Source: a virus
DNA length: 55,069 nt
IMG/VR virus record: IMGVR_UViG_3300046167_000515
Location: 1 to 55,069 of that record
Reading direction: 5' to 3' (one strand)
This document shows positions 34,595 to 41,485 of this stretch, piece after piece; within the stretch, counting starts at the first letter, position 1; each line of letters opens with the position of its first letter. A program made the position numbers and the translations under genes. Under the pieces are notes generated by a model. That model was not told where the DNA came from. It saw nothing but the letters and a program-made list of their open reading frames with translations, and made no database searches.

Positions 34595-35371
34595 ATGTCG
34601 AAGACATTAGAAAACAAATCAGCTATGCTGAAAGACCTCAAGAAAGCTGTAAACAGCTTTGTTTACTCTCCAACGGAGAGCAAGTTGGCAAACTGCCGAC
34701 TCCAAGTTACTGAACTTGTTCAGTTCCTTCAGTCCATCGAAGTTCCGAAGGAAGAGGCTAAGAAGCCAAAGGCTTCTAAGTCAAAGTCCAAGTCCAAGCC
34801 GAAGGCTACTAAGAAGCCAAAGGCTTCGAAGTCGGAGTCTATGACTGTAAGTCATAAGGAGATTGCCGATGCTCTTGGCTTAAAAGCCAAGTCTCCAAAG
34901 CCGAAGGCTTCTAAGTCTTCGAAGAAGACGGGGCGGAAGGCTGAAATCGAAGCCCTTCTATCTTCTGGTAAGAAGATGAAGAGAGCAGAACGTTCCGTTC
35001 TGAACAAGGAGTTGTTTGCTCTGCAAACAGCAGAGAGACGCTCTTCGAAGAAGAGCAAGTCGAAGACTGTCCGTCGTCCTAAGAGGACGTCAGAAGCTGG
35101 TCTTGAGTTAACTCAAGCTAAGGACGGCATCGGAATTGGCAAAGCCAAAAAGACAAAAGCTGTTGCTCTTGACGGTAGTCAAGCTATGCCCTTCGAGCCT
35201 AGGAAGGAGGTTGAAGTTTCCGAACCAAAGGTTCGTAAGAAGGAGTTCATGAAAGTTACCCTCTTAGAGGGTGAGACTCCTCAGGAAGCGATGGCTCGAC
35301 TCCGCTCTGCCGAGATCGAGGCTGCCCGCCTTGAAGCTGAAGCTTTGATTGCTGACACTGCTCCATTCTGA
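34595..35371 (+). CDS. Lys/Ser/Ala-rich histone-H1-like protein on a hairpin-studded mRNA, 258 aa
   Basis: First early gene. The N-terminal 50 residues look helical. Residues about 55-95 repeat KPKASKSKSK-type motifs as in histone H1-like proteins. The C-terminal 40 residues are acidic and helical (EMARLRSAEIEAARLEAEAL-like). Probably nucleic-acid binding (inference). The nucleotide sequence is exceptional, with more than 20 perfect stem-loops about every 32 nt. Examples: AAAGCTG/CAGCTTT at 34643, AGAAGCC/GGCTTCT at 34761, CTTGGCT/AGCCAAG at 34874, ATCTTCT/AGAAGAT at 34960, CTTGAGTTAACTCAAG at 35102, CGAACC/GGTTCG at 35221. The hairpins encode different peptides, so the structure is not just a by-product of a protein repeat. 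Confidence 0.7.
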   Translation: MSKTLENKSAMLKDLKKAVNSFVYSPTESKLANCRLQVTELVQFLQSIEVPKEEAKKPKASKSKSKSKPKATKKPKASKSESMTVSHKEIADALGLKAKSPKPKASKSSKKTGRKAEIEALLSSGKKMKRAERSVLNKELFALQTAERRSSKKSKSKTVRRPKRTSEAGLELTQAKDGIGIGKAKKTKAVALDGSQAMPFEPRKEVEVSEPKVRKKEFMKVTLLEGETPQEAMARLRSAEIEAARLEAEALIADTAPF

Positions 35372-35421
35372 TAACGTAGTTATCAATTCATTAGTTATTA
35401 AACCCTTTAAATCATAGATTT

Positions 35422-35664
35422 ATGTCAATTTACTCTTTTATCTTCCCCCTTGGGGAATCAGAATTCCGCACCAAGATGTGCTTCGCTAGGCTTGTAGACG
35501 CTCAGACTTGGGCAGCAGGGCAACTCCTCAAAGATGGGAGTGAATGGTGTCTCCTCAAGGAGGTTCCTTCGAGCGACTACGTGTTCGACCCCGTGGAGGA
35601 GGCGCATCATGCTGTCCGCTGGACTGCGGATATGCCTCATTACGATACTCTCTTCATCGACTAA
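35422..35664 (+). CDS. Small early protein, 80 aa
   Basis: Unrecognised soluble protein (SIYSFIFPLGESEFRTKMCF; aromatic-rich, ending HYDTLFID). Hairpins continue in its DNA (TTCCCC/GGGGAA at 35446-35460, TCCGC/GCGGA near 35620). The palindrome ACCCTAAAGGGT follows the stop. Confidence 0.65.
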   Translation: MSIYSFIFPLGESEFRTKMCFARLVDAQTWAAGQLLKDGSEWCLLKEVPSSDYVFDPVEEAHHAVRWTADMPHYDTLFID

Positions 35665-35690
35665 CTACCCTAAAGGGTAAAAAAATAAAT

Positions 35691-35721
35691 TTGGAATAAC
35701 GGAAAGTCTGTTATATCTTTG
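35691..35721 (+). promoter_or_regulatory. Early Bacteroidetes-type promoter P1
   Basis: TTG (35691-35693), 20-nt spacer, TATCTTTG (35714-35721). The leader carries a short GGC/GCC hairpin, then TCAAAATCTC and ATG 6 nt later. Same architecture as 37183 and 39220. Confidence 0.85.
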
Positions 35722-35758
35722 CAATCGGCAATTCAGCCAAACTCAAAATCTCAATCCT

Positions 35759-35926
35759 ATGCTCAACAGCACAGATACACAGCGCAAGAAAGCGCAAATG
35801 GCTTCGGCTCTCTTCAACGATGTTCAACTCCTTGGCTCTGCAATCACTTGCACGGCAGGCTTCGATGCCCTGTCCTGCGACGATCAGATGCGCCTTGAGG
35901 ACTTAATCGGTGGTGAAAATGTATAA
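35759..35926 (+). CDS. Small early protein, 55 aa
   Basis: Unrecognised. Starts MLNSTDTQRKKAQMASALFN and ends DQMRLEDLIGGENV. First gene after promoter P1. Overlaps the next gene by 8 nt. Confidence 0.6.
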   Translation: MLNSTDTQRKKAQMASALFNDVQLLGSAITCTAGFDALSCDDQMRLEDLIGGENV

Positions 35927-36056
35927 TCATTTTCTTGAATTCTCCCTTGAGGAGATGGTAGATGCCTACGTCTACTTCAACTACATCCACGACTACGAAG
36001 GTTGTCAGCTTGTTGCTGATGCCTACGATGCTCACACTTCTTTAATTTTCAATTAA
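35919..36056 (+). CDS. Small early protein, 45 aa
   Basis: Acidic, Tyr-rich (MYNHFLEFSLEEMVDAYVYF). Unrecognised. Start overlaps the upstream stop in the same operon. Confidence 0.5.
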   Translation: MYNHFLEFSLEEMVDAYVYFNYIHDYEGCQLVADAYDAHTSLIFN

Positions 36057-36068
36057 TCTTTTTCAAAT

Positions 36069-36500
36069 ATGAATACAATGTTCTCAACCCACGCTATTCG
36101 CCTTGCCTATGGCAGAACCCTAATGGATGGCGGCTCATCCCTACTCACATCAGACGGCTACGACTTTGAAGTCCCTTATAAGGGCTTCATGGTGGGTGGT
36201 CTGTCAGGAGAAACCAAAATCCCTTTGGACATCTGCGATGCCAACACGTTCCACACCATCTGGCTCAAGTATGCAGTCGAAGTGCGCAAGCTAATCAAGG
36301 AGTCCAGACTTAGCGGAGTCTCATATGCCGTAGGCACTTGGGTTGACAATGACTGCATCGTCTTCGATGTGTCGGAGAAAGTTGCTACGTCTCGTTCTGC
36401 CTATGCTTTGTGTGTAGAGCGCAACGAAGATGCCTACTACGATGTAGATGAAAGAAAAAGTGTTTTCATAGAAAAAGATAACGACAATGCAGAAGCCTGA
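36069..36500 (+). CDS. Early hypothetical protein, 143 aa
   Basis: Unrecognised. Mixed alpha/beta with YDFEVPYKGFMVGGLSGETK and NTFHTIWLKYAVEVRKLIKE, acidic C-terminus. The phrasing is typical of early genes of Bacteroidetes phages. Overlaps the next gene by 14 nt. Confidence 0.65.
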   Translation: MNTMFSTHAIRLAYGRTLMDGGSSLLTSDGYDFEVPYKGFMVGGLSGETKIPLDICDANTFHTIWLKYAVEVRKLIKESRLSGVSYAVGTWVDNDCIVFDVSEKVATSRSAYALCVERNEDAYYDVDERKSVFIEKDNDNAEA

Positions 36501-36756
36501 AGAAAAGAAGTTCTATATGCTATGCTCATACAAGGAAGCAGGCAGACCTGTAGGCAATGACGAGCTGCGTGATGCCTTTGATGAGGCGGTTTACGAGGCG
36601 GCTTACTTTGCGCCTGAAGTTGGCGATGATGGAGAGGTTGACCAACTCGGATACCTCGAAGACTTGGATAACGCTGAAACCAGCGTGGCTGAGTCCATGC
36701 TCGACAGGATGAGTCCTAAAATCAAATCAATTTTATTATCTCATGAAGAAGCCTGA
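36487..36756 (+). CDS. Early acidic protein, 89 aa
   Basis: Unrecognised. Very acidic (FAPEVGDDGEVDQLGYLEDL). Overlaps both neighbours by 14 nt, indicating translational coupling. Confidence 0.6.
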   Translation: MQKPEEKKFYMLCSYKEAGRPVGNDELRDAFDEAVYEAAYFAPEVGDDGEVDQLGYLEDLDNAETSVAESMLDRMSPKIKSILLSHEEA

Positions 36757-36913
36757 ATACAAGCACGACATGACAGACGCTGAATACTCTGTATTCCTCG
36801 AAGCTGTCCTCAATCGCTTCACTGCGCAATGCAGAGGCGAGATACCCGTCGATCCCGTAGAGGAGCGACCTAAACCAAACAAATTTTTGAATCCATTTTT
36901 AATGATGTCCTAA
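36743..36913 (+). CDS. Small early protein, 56 aa
   Basis: Starts MKKPEYKHDMTDAEYSVFLE, helical then basic tail ending NPFLMMS. Unrecognised. Its stop overlaps the next ATG. Confidence 0.55.
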   Translation: MKKPEYKHDMTDAEYSVFLEAVLNRFTAQCRGEIPVDPVEERPKPNKFLNPFLMMS

Positions 36914-37173
36914 TGAAAACAAAGTTTATGAACAAGCGGATAATTCGCAAGGGTACACAGGTAGTGTATCGTGGGGGCTTCGGCTCTGACCCACAGAAAA
37001 TTGCAGTAGTAACAGGCGTAGAGCGCACGGAATACCCTCGCGAGAAATACGGGGATGAGGTGGAGAGCGTGAACTTGGATGAGCATTACGTACTGACCCT
37101 GAACAACGGACACTGGTGTTACTCAGACCAAGTTGATGGAGTGGTTGTAATCCCCTCAGAATCAGCGGCTTAG
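36913..37173 (+). CDS. Small early beta-barrel-like protein, 86 aa
   Basis: IIRKGTQVVYRGGFGSDPQK...NLDEHYVLTLNNGHWCYSDQ suggests an SH3-like or KOW-like small beta fold. Unrecognised. Last gene before promoter P2. Confidence 0.6.
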   Translation: MKTKFMNKRIIRKGTQVVYRGGFGSDPQKIAVVTGVERTEYPREKYGDEVESVNLDEHYVLTLNNGHWCYSDQVDGVVVIPSESAA

Positions 37174-37182
37174 AAAATAAAT

Positions 37183-37213
37183 TTGGATTAATGGATTCTG
37201 TCCCTTATCTTTG
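37183..37213 (+). promoter_or_regulatory. Early Bacteroidetes-type promoter P2
   Basis: TTG (37183-37185), 20-nt spacer, TATCTTTG (37206-37213), GAC/GTC hairpin, TCAAAATCTC (37234-37243), ATG at 37250. Confidence 0.85.
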
Positions 37214-37249
37214 TATCGACAACAACGTCAAAATCAAAATCTCAATTAC

Positions 37250-37642
37250 ATGAAATGTACACACAACACATTGACCCACTTGCTAGGTGCATGGGACAGA
37301 CTAGAAGTAGTCGGAATCAACCCCGACAATCACAAGTCCATACTCACAAGCACATTACTACCTCATCGCAATGAGTTCGGAAAGAGGCAAGTCAAAATAG
37401 CTATCGAGTATCGAATCGAAGATGGCTTTGCAAGAGCCGCTCCGTATATATATGCCTTCCTCGTCATGTACGATCAAAACGGACACCGCAGAAGCGTCAT
37501 CAAGAATGGCTCATGGGGTTGTCATGGTGAGGATATGATGGAGTTCAAGTTGTGGTTTTCAAAAAAGATGCGGGCTGCTCATGATATGCAAGAGGAGCGC
37601 ATCGAGAATGCACAGGACAGCATCACTGACTTCCTGTCATAA
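37250..37642 (+). CDS. Early hypothetical protein, 130 aa
   Basis: Unrecognised. Starts MKCTHNTLTHLLGAWDRLEV. Contains NEFGKRQVKIAIEYRIEDGF and YIYAFLVMYDQNGHRRSVIK. The start at 37250 is chosen because an upstream TTG lies inside promoter P2. Followed directly by the structured RNA region. Confidence 0.65.
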   Translation: MKCTHNTLTHLLGAWDRLEVVGINPDNHKSILTSTLLPHRNEFGKRQVKIAIEYRIEDGFARAAPYIYAFLVMYDQNGHRRSVIKNGSWGCHGEDMMEFKLWFSKKMRAAHDMQEERIENAQDSITDFLS

Positions 37643-37650
37643 CGAATCCC

Positions 37651-38088
37651 AATGAGTGTGAGTTAGGCGAAACCAACCACTGCAAACGTAGGCTATATGG
37701 CGTGTCTACGGCTCATTACATACAAGCAACTACATCAATCACCTTGCTGAGATGTAGCCAAGTTTACAAGTAGGGTTGCCCGATACCTTGTGGGTACAAC
37801 GAATCAAGGTAGGTGGGGGTGTGCAGGTTGAGATGTACACCCTCCCCGCAACATAGCGATAATGACCCTGCATGAATACAGGGGACGGCATCGGCAACGA
37901 TTCGCTTCGAAGGTCTTGGTGGGCTTAGCTTACCTTTAAAATTCAGAGACAGCCTTCGATAACCTCGGCAGAGGGGCGGACACGGTTGAAGGTGGGTTCG
38001 ATTCCCACTATCGCTACAACGGTACCCACCAATTAAATCTGGTAGGTGGGCTAAGTCGATACCAGGACCACTGAGCGCGAAAGCGTGG
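37651..38088 (+). ncRNA. Structured non-coding RNA with tRNA T-arm/acceptor mimic
   Basis: A 500-nt gene-free stretch rich in helices. AATGAG/CTCATT encloses CGTAG/CTACG (37651-37717). Others are CTACATC/GATGTAG (37730-37757), TACCTTG/CAAGGTA (37784-37811), CCCTG/CAGGG (37866-37883), ATCG-GCAA-CGAT (37890-37901), TCGAAGG/CCTTCGA (37907-37959), CCCACC/GGTGGG (38025-38050) and a CGC-GAAA-GCG cap (38076-38085). A perfect tRNA T-arm GTGGG-TTCGATT-CCCAC (37992-38008) is followed by TATCGCT, which pairs perfectly with AGCGATA at 37855-37861. No D-loop or anticodon arm fits between. Not tmRNA as far as I can see. Strand from the T-loop orientation. Confidence 0.65.
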
Positions 38089-38121
38089 ATAGAAGGGATA
38101 AACAAAGCCAATCTTATTAAT

Positions 38122-38131
38122 TCAAAATCTC
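38122..38131 (+). repeat. TCAAAATCTC leader element
   Basis: Fifth copy of the leader 10-mer, here 14 nt before the ATG at 38146 and immediately after the structured RNA, without a nearby TAnnTTTG box. Confidence 0.5.
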
Positions 38132-38145
38132 AAACACATAACACA

Positions 38146-38316
38146 ATGATGACACGACAAGAAAAGATTGAACGCTACATCGAATGCGTAATAGACAACA
38201 TGGACTACAAAACCATGTATAGATACGTCTACGACACAATTAAGTACAGCATGGAGCATGACCACACAGACGAAGAGATTGACGATTTGTACAACGAATA
38301 CTTTGAAGAACAATGA
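38146..38316 (+). CDS. Small early protein, 56 aa
   Basis: Acidic, Tyr-rich helix (QEKIERYIECVIDNMDYKTM, ending NEYFEEQ). Unrecognised. The stop overlaps the next ATG. Confidence 0.6.
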   Translation: MMTRQEKIERYIECVIDNMDYKTMYRYVYDTIKYSMEHDHTDEEIDDLYNEYFEEQ

Positions 38317-38633
38317 TGACAGATAAACAAGCCCTAGCCTTCATGCAGAAGGTAGATGCAAACGCCCCATTCTGGGTGGAGTTGCACGACGAAGACCGAC
38401 CGACGATGAACATCAACGGAAGAGACGTACCGCGATGCCTATACAATCTTATGCTCACCAAGCGCGACATCAGGTTGTATGCAGACCATGACATGAAGCC
38501 TAACCGACACTGGAAGATAGGTGATGTAAAGAAATACTTCGGACTCAAGGGTGGCAAGGGTAAAATCAAGGACGCCATCTTCACAATCCACGACGAGTTT
38601 ATTGGACGAATAGAAAACCAAGACAATGATTAA
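38313..38633 (+). CDS. Early hypothetical protein, 106 aa
   Basis: Unrecognised. MTDKQALAFMQKVDANAPFW...RCLYNLMLTKRDIRLYADHD and a basic KKYFGLKGGKGKIKD stretch. Compact, probably folded. Overlaps upstream gene by 4 nt. Confidence 0.6.
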   Translation: MMTDKQALAFMQKVDANAPFWVELHDEDRPTMNINGRDVPRCLYNLMLTKRDIRLYADHDMKPNRHWKIGDVKKYFGLKGGKGKIKDAIFTIHDEFIGRIENQDND

Positions 38634-38640
38634 TTTAAAA

Positions 38641-38790
38641 ATGACTGAGCAAACATTCACTGCCGTAGCTGATTGGGCAGAGCGCATACAAATGATGACG
38701 CAAGAGAACAGACTTATTAATTCACAGGATATCGTACACGATGTGTTCGGTATGCTACGAGACGACGAACACTTTTTACCACGACTATGA
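38641..38790 (+). CDS. Small early protein, 49 aa
   Basis: MTEQTFTAVADWAERIQMMT with an acidic end. Unrecognised. The stop overlaps the next ATG by 4 nt. Confidence 0.5.
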   Translation: MTEQTFTAVADWAERIQMMTQENRLINSQDIVHDVFGMLRDDEHFLPRL

Positions 38791-38959
38791 CGAAGAAAGA
38801 ATTGATTGACCTTCATGTCAGGACTACCCCGATGATGCACCCGTAGTAATCGAGGTGCATGACACCACACTCTACGAAGACCTCTATGACTTTACCTTCG
38901 ACGGAGTATCATGGAAACGCTTTGACTTTCAAAGCCAATACAGAACAAGAAATGCATGA
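38787..38959 (+). pseudogene. Small early gene with frame break, about 57 aa if repaired
   Basis: ATG 38787 reads MTKKELIDLHV, then hits an early stop. Adding one C near 38818 gives LHVQDYPDDAPVVIEVHDTT and continues to the stop at 38957. That reading has the KELI...YPDDAPVVIE signature common in small phage proteins. Most likely a sequencing deletion, alternatively a decayed gene. Confidence 0.55.
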
Positions 38960-38992
38960 ACTGCGCTTATGCGCTATAAACCACAGCGATAA

Positions 38993-39238
38993 ATGACAAA
39001 CTTTGAACAACACATCGGGCATGAATTGCCTCAGGCGATACTCGATCACATCGACGCACACTCAACGGAGGAACTCATGCGACAAGCGGAGAAGCTTAAG
39101 TTTGATTCAATCTGCCCCGTGCTTATGGAGAATGACTCACCTGAACTGCGCAAGGAATTAAAAGAAGCAAGCGAACTGCTATTCAAATACATTGATTTTC
39201 AGTTAGTTACAGATGAAATTTGGAATTCTGAAAACTAA
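38993..39238 (+). CDS. Small early protein, 81 aa
   Basis: Helical (MTNFEQHIGHELPQAILDHI, LRKELKEASELLFKYIDFQL). Unrecognised. Its 3' end overlaps the -33 region of promoter P3. Confidence 0.6.
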   Translation: MTNFEQHIGHELPQAILDHIDAHSTEELMRQAEKLKFDSICPVLMENDSPELRKELKEASELLFKYIDFQLVTDEIWNSEN

Positions 39239-39250
39239 GTCTTATCTTTG
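39220..39250 (+). promoter_or_regulatory. Early Bacteroidetes-type promoter P3
   Basis: TTG (39220-39222), 20-nt spacer, TATCTTTG (39243-39250), GGCAA-tg-TTGCC hairpin, TCAAAATCTC (39270-39279), ATG at 39286. Confidence 0.85.
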
Positions 39251-39285
39251 TAGCGGCAATGTTGCCAAATCAAAATCTCAATCTA

Positions 39286-39807
39286 ATGAAATTATATGCA
39301 TCCCTACATGGAGTATGTGGACTAGCCGAGGGCTACTCCGATACCACGGTTCAGTTCTTTAAGACACTTGAACAAGCCAAGGAACACAAGGCTAGGCTTC
39401 TTGCCCTCCTGATGAAGGAAGAACACGAAGAGATAATCACCCATACAGACGGCACACAGGACATCATCGTCATGAATGACCTAGAGAGTGAGCATGAGAT
39501 ACTCAAGATAATTGAGGTCAACCCACTATGGGACATAGACAAACCCGACCCTGCTAACAGCAATGTAAGAGAGTGGTTGATGTGGAATCAGATGGACTGC
39601 GAGGTAATGTACGATGGTGAGTTCCTACCCACAGACATGGGGTGTATCAAGGAAGCTACCGATGCCCTGTATGGAACTAATGAGTCGATGCCGCTAGATG
39701 AGTGGGCTGACTTTGTTGGTGGCATCTTTTACCGAGGTGAAGCCATGCTTGATGCAGACGATGTGTGCATCCACTTCTTTCGAATCCCTAAATCAGACAC
39801 ACTATGA
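39286..39807 (+). CDS. Early hypothetical protein, 173 aa
   Basis: Acidic, mixed fold (YASLHGVCGLAEGYSDTTVQ, DEWADFVGGIFYRGEAMLDA). Unrecognised. Start chosen 6 nt after the leader element, not the TTG inside the leader. Overlaps the next gene by 4 nt. Confidence 0.65.
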   Translation: MKLYASLHGVCGLAEGYSDTTVQFFKTLEQAKEHKARLLALLMKEEHEEIITHTDGTQDIIVMNDLESEHEILKIIEVNPLWDIDKPDPANSNVREWLMWNQMDCEVMYDGEFLPTDMGCIKEATDALYGTNESMPLDEWADFVGGIFYRGEAMLDADDVCIHFFRIPKSDTL

Positions 39808-39971
39808 ACGAGGAAATATCAGAACGAATGTATGCGCTAGAAAGTATGTGCAACATCCTAAACAAGTGCGGGTTTCAAGTCGACGGCTCATCCCAAGACA
39901 CTGAGTACGTGTTATGGGCAGAAAAGCTTATCAATGAAGTAGTAGAACAATATAATACAAACAAACGATGA
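39804..39971 (+). CDS. Small early protein, 55 aa
   Basis: MNEEISERMYALESMCNILN, acidic helix. Unrecognised. ATGA overlaps on both sides. Confidence 0.55.
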   Translation: MNEEISERMYALESMCNILNKCGFQVDGSSQDTEYVLWAEKLINEVVEQYNTNKR

Positions 39972-40114
39972 ACGAGGAATACAACTGCGAGTTTTGCGAT
40001 AAGCAAATGACTGAGGAAGAGCACGACTTCTGCGATATATGTGGCGATTGCCGCGAAGAAAATGACGAAGAAATAGAAGACGATATCGTTCTTCTCGTAA
40101 GTAAAGTACTATGA
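39968..40114 (+). CDS. Small zinc-ribbon protein, 48 aa
   Basis: CEFC near residue 7 and CDICGDC near residue 23 form a four-Cys zinc site, followed by an acidic tail. Could be a small nucleic-acid or protein-binding adaptor. Confidence 0.6.
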   Translation: MNEEYNCEFCDKQMTEEEHDFCDICGDCREENDEEIEDDIVLLVSKVL

Positions 40115-40506
40115 ACAAGAAATACCACATGAAAAAAGAAATCATTAACCGCCTCGAATACGTAGAGGAAACATATGCAGGTGAACTAGAGACGTGGCTT
40201 GACCCCGTTACCGATACATACTACCACGTACCTATCGAGATCACTAGACGTTGGGATGAAACAGAAGCACTTGAAAGCGATAAACAAAACACAATGACAC
40301 ACGAACGCAAAGAAGAACACATACGAAACATAGCTTTCTGTATCCGTGATGGAGCATCAGGATATGTAACTGACAACTTCAGGATTGAAGACTTACCTAC
40401 CCCACAGAGGACAGGCACTATGACACAGCAGGACACGTACTCCAAGCACAAGGCACGACAAATCTTCGAGGCTTTCCTCGAACAAAACACCGAAACAAAT
40501 GACTGA
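40111..40506 (+). CDS. Early hypothetical protein, 131 aa
   Basis: Starts MNKKYHMKKEIINRLEYVEE, with WLDPVTDTYYHVPIEITRRW and ARQIFEAFLEQNTETND. Unrecognised. An internal ATG at MKKEII is possible. Confidence 0.6.
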   Translation: MNKKYHMKKEIINRLEYVEETYAGELETWLDPVTDTYYHVPIEITRRWDETEALESDKQNTMTHERKEEHIRNIAFCIRDGASGYVTDNFRIEDLPTPQRTGTMTQQDTYSKHKARQIFEAFLEQNTETND

Positions 40507-40741
40507 CATAAACGAAGACGGCATCTACACTGGCACTGAAGTACAGTGGGGTGTGGAGGATATAACACGAATCCTTTTTGAGCGAGGTAAATATGCGTCA
40601 AGCAGGGAAGACCTTGAGCGAATACTGAAGGCATCCTTTCAGGACAACGAGATGGTAATGAATGCAATCCACGAATCTATCGTAATAACAATTGACTACA
40701 TGCTCGACGAGGGCGAACTTAAACTAAACGACAATGAGTAA
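40499..40741 (+). CDS. Small early protein, 80 aa
   Basis: Acidic helical protein (EVQWGVEDITRILFERGKYA, SIVITIDYMLDEGELKLNDN). Unrecognised. 8-nt overlaps with both neighbours. Confidence 0.6.
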   Translation: MTDINEDGIYTGTEVQWGVEDITRILFERGKYASSREDLERILKASFQDNEMVMNAIHESIVITIDYMLDEGELKLNDNE

Positions 40742-40910
40742 CTACGCAGTATACCGCGTCTTCCGTGATTGGGAGAAGCGACCAGAAGTCCTAATGGATG
40801 GACTCACACGAGAACAAGCACAGACTATCGTGAAGAACACACCGAGTGATGACAGAAGCATGGTGGTGTTCGATGAAGAACCAAAAGATAAACAATGGGG
40901 CAGACGCTAG
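40734..40910 (+). CDS. Small early protein, 58 aa
   Basis: MSNYAVYRVFRDWEKRPEVL...GLTREQAQTIVKNTPSDDRS resembles short phage proteins with a ferredoxin-like domain that process a value by EQAQxxV. Unrecognised by family name. Confidence 0.55.
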   Translation: MSNYAVYRVFRDWEKRPEVLMDGLTREQAQTIVKNTPSDDRSMVVFDEEPKDKQWGRR

Positions 40911-41083
40911 TGTGTGTCCGATCAAGTGTACACGTCAACCCAACACAGGACTTCAATGAGTGGGCGGAGTACACATTCAATCAAGTTAAACAAAATTATA
41001 AATCAAAAATCTCATGTACAAAGTTAGATTCCACCTCGGACGAGGCGAACATTTCATGCACTGGCAAATCAAATCCAAGCTAA
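40895..41083 (+). CDS. Small early protein, probably about 40 aa
   Basis: Real-looking up to NEWAEYTFNQVKQNYKSK, then runs through the leader and start of the next gene. The leader here has five A (TCAAAAATCTC) where all other copies have four. With four A this frame stops 16 nt after the next ATG. So the listed 3' end is probably an artefact of one extra A. Confidence 0.4.
   Translation: MGQTLVCVRSSVHVNPTQDFNEWAEYTFNQVKQNYKSKISCTKLDSTSDEANISCTGKSNPS
41003..41013 (+). repeat. TCAAAAATCTC leader element with one extra A
   Basis: Sixth copy of the leader element, directly abutting the ATG at 41014. The extra A may be a sequencing insertion. Confidence 0.45.
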
Positions 41084-41286
41084 ATACAGGCGATGGCACT
41101 GGTGCTAAAGAAGTGGTAAGCTACGTAGACCCACAAGACAATCAGCTAGCTATGCTAGGCTGTAAGCTAAGCGTACAACCAACAGCGGCTAAGAAGATTC
41201 ACGACGGTGCTAACAAGACTGTGTGTGCATGGATAGAGTGCGAGGCTGTCCAAGGTACTGGAGGTCAATCGGCTCAAGCCAAATGA
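41014..41286 (+). CDS. Early protein of HxWQIKS type, frame-broken (90 of about 144 aa)
   Basis: MYKVRFHLGRGEHFMHWQIK is a start I know from unnamed marine-phage proteins. After CAWIECEAV the frame is wrong. Dropping one C of CC at about 41250 gives AVKVLEVNRLKPNEQDYRIK, continuing WTDGYNNIVSGNEYEILFTN to the stop at 41449. So the true gene is probably 41014-41449. Confidence 0.65.
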   Translation: MYKVRFHLGRGEHFMHWQIKSKLNTGDGTGAKEVVSYVDPQDNQLAMLGCKLSVQPTAAKKIHDGANKTVCAWIECEAVQGTGGQSAQAK

Positions 41287-41485
41287 ACAAGACTACCGCA
41301 TCAAGTTCAACCCGCGTCAAAGTCCTAACTGGACTGACGGATACAACAACATCGTTAGCGGTAACGAATACGAAATACTATTTACAAATGACAGGACTCT
41401 ATGGGTGGTTGGTGACGCTTATGAGTGTGGAACTTCCGACTTGGTTTAACAACAAGTTTGGATGGTTCTTTAAAAACGGAAACAA

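Noticed and set aside
34645-35385. Hairpins as REP-type intergenic repeats
   Set aside because: They lie inside an ORF, have different sequences and are not copies of one element.
37855-38016. tmRNA or intron-containing tRNA
   Set aside because: T-arm and acceptor fit, but there is no tmRNA GG..TTCGAC 5' motif, no tag frame ending in LAA, and no D-loop or 7-nt anticodon loop. The insert is too small for a group I intron. Kept as an unclassified structured RNA.
38240-38870. Minus-strand frames of 128-143 codons
   Set aside because: Antisense to tightly packed plus-strand early genes with ATGA overlaps; no promoter box in that direction.
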